DNA of 13,872 bases from Isohypsibius dastychi (Eukaryota; Tardigrada; Eutardigrada; Parachela; Isohypsibiidae). The stretch covers positions 1-13,872 of the forward strand of contig JAQIWT010000920.1 in NCBI GenBank assembly GCA_034696485.1, in the 5' to 3' direction. This document shows, piece by piece, positions 7,997 through 13,872 of the stretch; positions within the stretch are counted from its first letter, which is position 1, and each line of letters starts with the position of its first letter. The notes beneath the pieces were generated by a model. That model ran no database searches. It was not told the DNA's origin and saw nothing but the letters and a program-made list of their open reading frames with translations. Position numbers and translations under genes: made by a program.

Positions 7997-8940
7997 ATGT
8001 CGACCCTCGATATGGAGACCAAAATGGAGCAAGAAATCAATGGACAAGCTCCGTCGAAAGTGCAGGCTTTGAACTTATCCAACTGCAAATCCAAGGACAT
8101 CAAGGGACTTTCTGCAGACTTCATCAGCCTGGAATCGCTGTCGGTCCAGAATGCTGGGCTCACGGACCTGTCTGGGCTCCCCAAATTGCCGAAGTTGACA
8201 CATCTGGATCTGGAGGGCAACGAGTTGGATGAGAAGCAGATCGAGAAGATCGCCGAAAGCTGTCCCAATTTGGAACGTCTCAGTCTTAAAGGGAACAAGG
8301 CCATCACGGATGTCAACCAGCTCAAGTCGTTGTCCAAACTCACCAAGCTCACCGATTTGGATTTGACGGGATTGGATTTGGGGGAGACCGGTGAGATGCA
8401 CCAAGCTATCACCAAACTGCTTCCAAATGTCAAGAACCTCAACAAGTCGATCGGCAATGGAGTGAACAAGGTTGCCAAGAATGGTGATGCAAAGGAAGGC
8501 GATGCTGAAGAAGAGGAGGATGACGGTGAGCTCATTCTAGTCTAGTGTCTAGTTTAGGTGTTTACGATGATCTTTTCTAGATGAGGAAGATGATGACGAA
8601 GACGAAGGTGAGAAATGGTTTCTTTCATCGCTCTTGTTCGATTTTTAAATGAATTGTGTTTGTAGAAGATGGACCAGGTCTTAATGCATTGGTGGATGGC
8701 GATATGAATGAGCTTGATGACGAGGAAGATGACGAGTTCGCGGAAAATGGTAGGTTGCATGTTCTCGATTGTCATCGTTTTCTGTTTCAAACACGTTGGT
8801 GTTTTGTAGGTGAGGAAGAAGACTCCAGCGATGATGATGAGGAAGATGACGAAGATGTGGATGATGTTGGAGCTCTTAGCCCACCTAGCAAGACTACACC
8901 GATCATTGGAAAACGAAAGCGTCCACAAAATGACGAATAG
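7997..8940 (+). CDS. Anp32: ANP32 family acidic leucine-rich nuclear phosphoprotein, copy 2
   Basis: Exons 7997-8525, 8581-8607, 8666-8749 and 8810-8940 give 256 aa. The introns are 55, 58 and 60 nt, all phase 1, with GTGAGC/TTCTAG, GTGAGA/TTGTAG and GTAGGT/TTGTAG ends. The LRR domain is about residues 22-150 (VQALNLSNCKSKDIKGL, LTHLDLEGNELDEKQI, LERLSLKGNKAITDV, LTDLDLTGLDL). The LRR cap is divergent: EMHQAITKLLPNVKNLN lacks the NYR and LDG residues kept in copy 1. From about 170 the tail is strongly acidic, with GPGLNALVDGDMNELDDEED in exon 3, and it ends with a basic nuclear-localisation-like GKRKRP near the C-terminus. The ATG at 7997 follows a pyrimidine-rich leader; an internal ATG at 8012 is a possible alternative. 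Expected roles are those of ANP32 proteins (histone chaperone, phosphatase inhibitor). It lies 1,040 bases after copy 1 on the same strand. Confidence 0.9.
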
Positions 8941-9093
8941 ATAATTTCTCGAAACTCTTGACATTTCTTCGTCTTATTCTGGTTTCTGTATGGAAATCTC
9001 AATGCGATTTTTTTCCACGTGCGATGATTATTTGTGCAGCATCAGTTCCTGAATATTTCTAGCTTTTGCGGTAAAAACTGATGGATTTTGACG

Positions 9094-9099
9094 AATAAA
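9094..9099 (+). promoter_or_regulatory. Poly(A) signal for ANP32 copy 2
   Basis: AATAAA lies 153 bases after the stop codon and is followed by a G/T-rich GTGGTTGAAGTGT element. Confidence 0.65.
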
Positions 9100-9240
9100 G
9101 TGGTTGAAGTGTCTCATCATTCCAGTTTGTAATTGTTCATCCGAGTTGCCAGTGGATCGGAAATTCAATCTGCTACATAATCAGAACACTGCATTGCCAG
9201 CGGAGATCAAGTTTGATACAGTACTGAATATTCTTGGATA

Positions 9241-9280
9241 TCTTACAAACGTACCGCTTATCTTGTTAAACGTACCGCTA
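9241..9280. repeat. Two-copy tandem repeat, about 20 bp
   Basis: Two units each carry TCTT, a short variable part, then AAACGTACCGCT (9247-9258 and 9268-9279). The repeat lies about 60 bases past the 3' end of the minus-strand tRNA. No function is evident. Confidence 0.6.
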
Positions 9281-9340
9281 CGCTACGTAATAAGAAATCA
9301 AAGCAGAGGTTTCGACGTCTTTTAATAATGCAAAAATCGT

Positions 9341-9345
9341 AAAAA
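9341..9345 (-). terminator. RNA polymerase III terminator of the tRNA
   Basis: TTTTT on the minus strand, one base after the discriminator position of the tRNA, is the standard Pol III stop signal. Confidence 0.75.
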
Positions 9346-9346
9346 G

Positions 9347-9418
9347 TAGCAGGGCATGGTTTCGATCCACGGACCTCTGAGTTATGAGCCCAGCGCGCTA
9401 CCTCTGCGCCACCCTGCT
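9347..9418 (-). tRNA. tRNA-iMet(CAT): Initiator tRNA-Met (CAT), divergent copy
   Basis: The 72-nt cloverleaf reads on the minus strand. The acceptor stem AGCAGGG/CCCTGCT is perfectly paired with discriminator A. The D stem is GCGC/GCGC. The anticodon arm is CTGGG-CTCATAA-CTCAG, with anticodon CAT. The T arm is CGTGG-ATCGAAA-CCATG. Initiator features are A1:U72, A54 and A60 in the T loop (ATCGAAA instead of TTCGANN), the total length, and the AGCAG acceptor. The internal A box (TGGCGCAGAGG) and B box (GGATCGAAACC) are intact, and a T5 terminator follows. Three positions differ from typical animal initiators: pair 30:40 is G-U rather than G-C, position 33 is U rather than C, and position 20 is U rather than A. 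There is no intron. It may be functional or a drifting extra copy. It sits between the convergent ANP32 copy 2 and HSD17B12 genes. Confidence 0.9.
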
Positions 9419-9682
9419 AAGTTAATAGTGGGGAAGGTGGAACGCTTCAAGGCGAAAGTCTCTCCGGTATTTCAGTATGTTTCGCAAGAATCCCTTTTTT
9501 GTGGGAACCGATTTTGTTTTTCGAGAATAACAAGTCTGTTGAAAGTAGCAACTGTTATGACCAGGATCTTGAATTTATTACGGAAACAATAACCACAACC
9601 AGACTCCAGAGCCACCGAATCGAACACAGAAAAAAGTCCAGTAGAGATAGAGACGGCATCGAAAACAGAAGGTGCAAAGAAA
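9419..9682. other. HSD17B12 3' UTR and spacer to the tRNA
   Basis: The stretch carries the downstream part of the minus-strand reductase transcript, with its poly(A) signal at 9574-9579, and the short upstream flank of the tRNA. No further gene is seen. Confidence 0.5.
9574..9579 (-). promoter_or_regulatory. Poly(A) signal for the HSD17B12-type gene
   Basis: AATAAA on the minus strand lies 103 bases past the TAG stop that ends at 9683. Confidence 0.6.
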
Positions 9683-11054
9683 CTAAGACAAAGTTTTCGA
9701 TTTCTTGGTGTCTTTTCTCACTTGTGTTAGCATTGTAGCTCTCAAACCCGAGAAGAAATTCCACTGCATTCGAGCGCTAATCCAATCTGGCAAACTTGAG
9801 TAATACCATCCCTGCAGAAAAATCGTGATCAACTTTTCTTTCGTGAAAATACAAATCCAGATATTTGTGTACTTGTAGGGAATGGCTCAGACAACCATGG
9901 GTTCGCTTCAGAATACCCAGCGTCCGAAGACAAGAACGAGCAAACCGTTCCGGCGTCGGAACGAAGAACCCTTTTGTAGGACTTCCGGTCATTTTTGTTG
10001 ATACAGTAAAAGGTAAGACGGACTAAAACAAAAACCATGTCGTATTCCAACACATCTTTAAAAGGTGATTTTTCTCACTTGAATTATTATTCCTTTGGAC
10101 GCATATTCCTGCTCCAAACTCCGACTAAAAACATCGACAAAGGCCTTCGAGGCGGAATAAACAGCAACCAGTGGGGATGGTATGAGCGCAGATGCCGACG
10201 CGATGTTAATCACGACGCCGGAACCTCTTTTCACCATTTCCGGAAGGCAGATCTTTGTCATCTACCAACTATCTTTATAGATGGAAAAACTTCGAACGCA
10301 TAGGACAGATTGTACCATGGTGGTTGCAAGGATATTGCACCGGATGATTTCGTGAACAAACTTATCTCCATCTGGCATCAGGTGGAAATATTCCGGATAC
10401 TTCAGACACATCCCGACGTTGTTAACTACAAAATCAAAAGCTATTTTTCATATGTTATCGCAAAAAGCTTTGAAATGTTGATAGTGGTGAAAATCATTTT
10501 CGCACCGAGGACCCCAATGTTGTAACTACTGAGACGTTCCTTGATGCGTGCGTATCTTTCTTCATCTTCGGCAAAATCGCAGGAAAGTACCAATGTCTCG
10601 ACGTTGTATTTCCTCTCTGCAAATAAATTCGAAAAATGTAGCAATCACATCCGCTCGCTAAAAAATACAAGCCATACCAATTTGCTGACCAACTTCCAAA
10701 GACTTTTGCCGGTCACGGCTGCTCAGAACGATATTGAATCTTTTCTCCGCTAACTGGAAAGCTAAATATGAACGGCATATTCTGTAAATGTAGCAAAAAT
10801 CAGAATACCTGAAACGCAAAACCTTTCCCAATGCCGTCCGAAGCCCCGGTAACAACTGTATAATTAAATCTGTGTCAGTGACCATTATATATAAACTAAC
10901 CGGTCAACTAACCTGCCCATGACCCGAGCTTTTCAAATTTGTACCCGAGCCCCAAACGTTCAGCAACATAGAATGCGTAGATAATGCGGGTCCAGTGAAC
11001 GATGATTCGAAGGACAAAACAAAATCCAACAAGTGTGCAGATCTCGTAAATCAT
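9683..11054 (-). CDS. HSD17B12: Very-long-chain 3-oxoacyl-CoA reductase (17-beta-HSD type 12)
   Basis: Eight coding exons on the minus strand: 11054-10913, 10855-10809, 10753-10678, 10616-10506, 10425-10316, 10261-10079, 10022-9873 and 9811-9683. They give 315 aa (human 312). All seven introns are short (54-80 nt) and GT-AG. The enzyme uses NADPH to reduce 3-oxoacyl-CoA in the ER fatty-acid elongation cycle; family members also act on steroids. A hydrophobic N-terminal anchor (about residues 5-30, LVGFCFVLRIIVHW) precedes the Rossmann fold. Motifs are TGASDGIG (50-57), NNVG (127-130), and the catalytic triad S184, Y197, K201 (YSASK). SVLPFTVSTK follows the active site. The last exon has GWYYSSLPDWISARMQW and a basic end, KKSKTLS. 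Unlike human (KKTKKN), no KKxx ER-retrieval signal is terminal. The ATG at 11054 is the first after an in-frame TAA and has G at -3. Confidence 0.93.
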
Positions 11055-11176
11055 TTCTGTTCTTATTCGCAGCGATTATTCGCACTGCTACGGCGAGGTA
11101 GTTGGCAAACGAGACAGCAAAAATGTTTGGGGATGAAAAATCGTGCATCACAAAATGACTGGAACTGCAGGTAAAA

Positions 11177-11365
11177 CTATCGGCGAAACGATCGATTTTT
11201 GTGAGCTGGTTCACGATTAACGATCCACCGCGTTGCCTGCAAATTAAAAATTACGCATGTGAACAAATTGAAGCATATAAACGCATATATAGAAATAACT
11301 GAACGTACCGTTCGTGAAATATAACCGTCCAGAAAGTACAGAAACAGAATTTTACTTTCTCTCAT
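11177..11365 (-). other. Candidate upstream ORF and 5' UTR intron of HSD17B12
   Basis: A minus-strand ATG at 11365 has A at -3 and opens a frame ending in TAG at 11179-11177, ahead of the reductase ATG. A candidate 72-nt 5' UTR intron (11308-11237, ACG|GTACGT to TTTGCAG) lies inside. Because it is phase 0 and open, both forms stay in frame: spliced 38 codons, unspliced 62. It would be an upstream ORF if the transcript begins beyond 11365. There is no similarity I recognise, so a coding role is unproven. Confidence 0.4.
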
Positions 11366-11718
11366 TATTCATTCACTTCAACACTTTCGTTTGTTTATCG
11401 ATCGCGAACAAAAGATAACAAATCCGAGCGTGCAGCTTCTTGGCTCGAGGGGGGGGGGGCGGTCAGTGTAGGCGGCATCTTGGGTCAAGGCAACGAAAAA
11501 CACGGCCAATACACCACTGTTTGCATAGGTTTTGCAAGTTAGCGTTCCGCTTTTCGCAGAAATCTCAATAAATCTTCTCTCGTTATTTTGCAGTTTCTTG
11601 TCTCCTGCTAATACATTGTGTAGTCCATATACTGATTCTTATACAGAATAACTGTTCTAATCCGACGTTCAGCGATCTGTTCCACTGGAAATTTTGAGTC
11701 TACGATTGTCTATTTTTT
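11366..11718. promoter_or_regulatory. Candidate bidirectional promoter, HSD17B12 / NAE1
   Basis: The two genes are transcribed divergently, with start codons 664 bases apart. The shared part contains TATCGAT at 11396-11402 (7 of 8 bases of the insect DRE TATCGATA), a G11 tract at 11449-11459 followed by CGG, and GGCGGCATCTTG at 11472-11483. No clear TATA box is evident. A pyrimidine-rich TTATTTTGCAG near 11592 could be a 5' UTR splice acceptor for NAE1. Confidence 0.45.
11449..11459 (+). repeat. Poly-G tract (G11)
   Basis: Eleven consecutive G, then CGG, sit in the divergent promoter. The tract could take part in a G-quadruplex, but only as a single long run. Its length may be affected by sequencing error. 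Confidence 0.7.
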
Positions 11719-13817
11719 ATGTCGACTCCAAGTTCTCCTGGATCTCCCCGAGAACCAACGTCCGATCCATTCCACCGGAGCAATATGAATGATTTGGCGA
11801 ATCATAAGATAAAAAAGTATGATCGACAACTGCGGCTTTGGGGTGATCACGGACAAGCCGCCCTGGAGAAAGCCAATGTTTGTTTGATTGGAGCAACTGC
11901 AACCGGAAGTGAGACGCTGAAGAATATTGTTCTTCCTGGTGTGGGTTCATTCTTTATCGTGGATCCGGAATTTGTGAAAGCCGAAGACCTCGGAAATAAC
12001 TTCTTCGTTACTGCTCAAGATCTGGGGCTTCCGCGGGCGGAAGTAGTGACTCGGTGAAAAATACCGTCGTTTTTTTCTTTGAGATATTCTGACCTCCGAG
12101 TTTGTTAGATTGCTGCTGGAGATGAACCCTGATGTCAAAGGCGATTACGTGGTGGAGTCTTTGGAATCACTACTGCAGCACCGTCCGGTTTTCTTCCAAG
12201 GCTTCTCAGCTGTTGTGATTTCTGATTGTTTGGTAGAGAAGTTGCTCGTCCAGCTCTCCGAGGTTCTTTACCCAGCCAAGATACCCCTTATCGTATGCCA
12301 GTCATATGGCCTTATAGGATACGTTCGTATCTCCGTCAAGGAACACCACATCGTCGATGCACGGCCAGAAAACCAGGTCCCAGACATCCGTCTGGAGAAC
12401 CCATTTCCGGAACTACTAGATCTGGTTGACACGGTGTATCTGCATCACTTATCCAAACCAGATCACGCACATGTCCCGTATCCTCTTTTGCTGCTGAAAA
12501 TGCTTGCCCTGTATCGGAAAGAGCACGGTGGTGCACTTCCGGTCACCTATAAGGACAAAACAAAATTTCGGGAAATGGTTGCGGCCCACCAGTGGAAAAA
12601 CGAAGACGGAAGTATCGAACAAGAAGAAAATTTCCAGGAAGCTTGCAAAGCTGTTGTTAAAGTCATCGCCAGAGAAAAGGTTCGTTTTCTGAACAGCACA
12701 GGAATTTCTGATTTCAGTCTATTTTGCCACTAACGAATCGAATAATTGAATGTTAATTTATGTGACTCGATGTTTGAAAGTTCTCTTGTGTTTTGCTCTT
12801 GTCATATTTTGTTTCGGTTGTTTTTTCTAGATTTATTGAAGTTTTTTCGATTTGCGACTTTACTCTGATTTTCAGGTTCCTGCAAACATCTTGGCTTTGT
12901 TTAGCGACCAGGCTTGCGAAAATATCAGCAATACTTCCGACATCTTTTGGATAATCGTACGCGCCATTAGAGATTTTGTTCAGGCAGAAGGTCAAGGTTA
13001 TCTTCCTCATTCTGGCTCTGTTCCGGATATGGTGTCTGACACAGATAGTTTCATCAAGCTCCAGAAAGCCTATCTCGCAAAAGCCGAACACGACAGCCAG
13101 ATCGTCTTCCAAAAGGTGAACCACCTATGCGACTATATCGGAAAACACGATCTGATAAAACTGAGCGTTGTTCGGAACTACTGCCGCAATTCGGCATCGT
13201 TGGGATTCGTGCGAACAACTTCTCTGAAAGATGAATATATTGAAAAAACAGGAGTTTCCTCAGTTCTTCACGCGGAGCAGCCGAGCTTCAACAGCTCAAT
13301 GTGGTGAGTGAACTCCGTATTAATTTTAAGAATTAAGTAAAATTATTTAATTAAGAATTAATGAATAAAGAATTAATTAAGAATACAATTAATTAGTACA
13401 TACAATCTCAATTGATCAAGAATTTCCCAGAAATATTCGTAATATTCGTTGTGAATGTCCAGGTACTTGATGCTTCGTGCTTCGGAGATATTCCAGCGGG
13501 AAACAAGCCGGCTTCCCGGATCAGACAACGCCTTTTTGGAGGCCGATGCACAGCAACTAAAGGGCATCGTCCTGAAATTTTTAAAGACTGTTGCAGTTCC
13601 GCCGGAGTTTGCAACCGTGATGACAGGAGAGATCTTGGAAGATTATTGTAAAGAAATGACTCGTTTCGGAGGCGAACAAATTCATTCGGTTTCAGCGTTT
13701 ATTGGGGGCATCGTCGGACATGAGATCATCAAACTTCTAACAAACCAGTTCACTCCTCTGAATAGCACGTTGATCTATGACGCCGCTAAATGTGTCATTG
13801 AATCTTTCATTTTGTAA
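11719..13817 (+). CDS. NAE1: NEDD8-activating enzyme E1 regulatory subunit (APP-BP1/ULA1)
   Basis: Exons 11719-12053, 12109-12679, 12876-13303 and 13463-13817 give 562 aa (human 534). The introns are 55, 196 and 159 nt, GT-AG, in phases 2, 0 and 2. The protein pairs with UBA3 to adenylate NEDD8 and pass it to UBC12, which leads to cullin neddylation. It is the non-catalytic half of the E1. The pseudo-adenylation domain opens with [18 protein letters not shown], nearly identical to human, then [23 protein letters not shown] and EDLGNNFF. Later blocks are [44 protein letters not shown]-like [15 protein letters not shown] and WYLMLRA. The end carries [18 protein letters not shown] (human FLGGAAAQEVIKIITKQF). 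The first 22 residues are rich in Ser and Pro ([12 protein letters not shown]) and extend beyond human; an internal Met at residue 23 (NMNDLAN) would give a length closer to human. Confidence 0.95.
13317..13398. repeat. AT-rich low-complexity repeat in NAE1 intron 3
   Basis: The tract is almost pure A/T with AAGAATTAA at 13328-13336, 13353-13361 and 13368-13376 and a partial fourth copy at 13379. Spacing is irregular (25 and 15 bases). It is typical intronic simple sequence. An AATAAA at 13364-13369 lies within it and might allow premature polyadenylation. Confidence 0.65.
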
Positions 13818-13845
13818 ATATGAGGGAGATTTTGCGGAACTCAGC

Positions 13846-13851
13846 AATATA
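13846..13851 (+). promoter_or_regulatory. Variant poly(A) signal for NAE1
   Basis: AATATA lies 28 bases after the stop codon. No canonical AATAAA occurs before the end of the window, so a better signal may lie beyond it. Confidence 0.25.
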
Positions 13852-13872
13852 CTTAACATGTTAACGGTATTA

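Larger units (their letters stand above)
8941..9340. other. ANP32 copy 2 3' region and spacer to the tRNA
   Basis: The region contains the 3' UTR, a canonical poly(A) signal at 9094-9099 and a short tandem duplication at 9241-9280. No gene is seen in the rest. Confidence 0.5.

Noticed and set aside
9356-9592. Plus-strand open frame across the tRNA
   Set aside because: It is the reverse of the tRNA and of the reductase 3' UTR, with no protein features.
11472-11483. YY1-like motif in the divergent promoter
   Set aside because: It differs from the consensus at two or more positions, too weak to call.

Overview
This is nuclear DNA from an animal, most likely an arthropod or close relative. All genes are eukaryotic, most are split by GT-AG introns (many only 54-61 nt), and the DnaJ and mL41 proteins resemble insect forms as I remember them. 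I cannot name the species. The window is compact and carries conserved housekeeping genes. I see no intact transposon, CRISPR array, virus or bacterial operon.

Layout. Positions 1-2919 hold no gene I recognise: a possible upstream poly(A) signal, a TATA-like motif, a candidate non-coding first exon with a strong splice donor, a G+T-rich stretch that looks like a plus-strand intron, and candidate regulatory motifs just before the first clear gene. Then on the plus strand come a mitochondrial DnaJ/Hsp40 of the DNAJA3/Tid type (2920-4696, 3 exons), mitochondrial ribosomal protein mL41 (5127-5663, one exon), and two ANP32 family genes in tandem: an intronless copy (6216-6956) and a copy whose acidic tail is cut by three mini-introns (7997-8940). 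An initiator methionine tRNA lies on the minus strand at 9347-9418. A very-long-chain 3-oxoacyl-CoA reductase of the HSD17B12 type runs on the minus strand (11054 down to 9683, 8 coding exons). It is head to head with NAE1, the regulatory subunit of the NEDD8-activating enzyme (11719-13817, 4 exons).

The genes do not form one pathway. DNAJA3 and mL41 both serve mitochondria (protein folding and translation). The ANP32 pair are nuclear acidic chaperone and phosphatase-inhibitor type proteins. HSD17B12 acts in fatty-acid elongation at the ER, and NAE1 starts neddylation for cullin ligases. The shared intergenic region between HSD17B12 and NAE1 is a candidate bidirectional promoter.

The most notable points are the initiator tRNA with changes at positions conserved in animals, the phase-1 mini-intron design of the second ANP32 tail, a possible spliced upstream ORF in the HSD17B12 leader, a heat-shock-like element before DNAJA3, and a possibly unannotated spliced transcript in the first 1.6 kb. 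I found no evidence for a wholly new biological system. Exon coordinates were assigned by hand from splice motifs, reading frame and remembered family sequences, with no alignment or search run.
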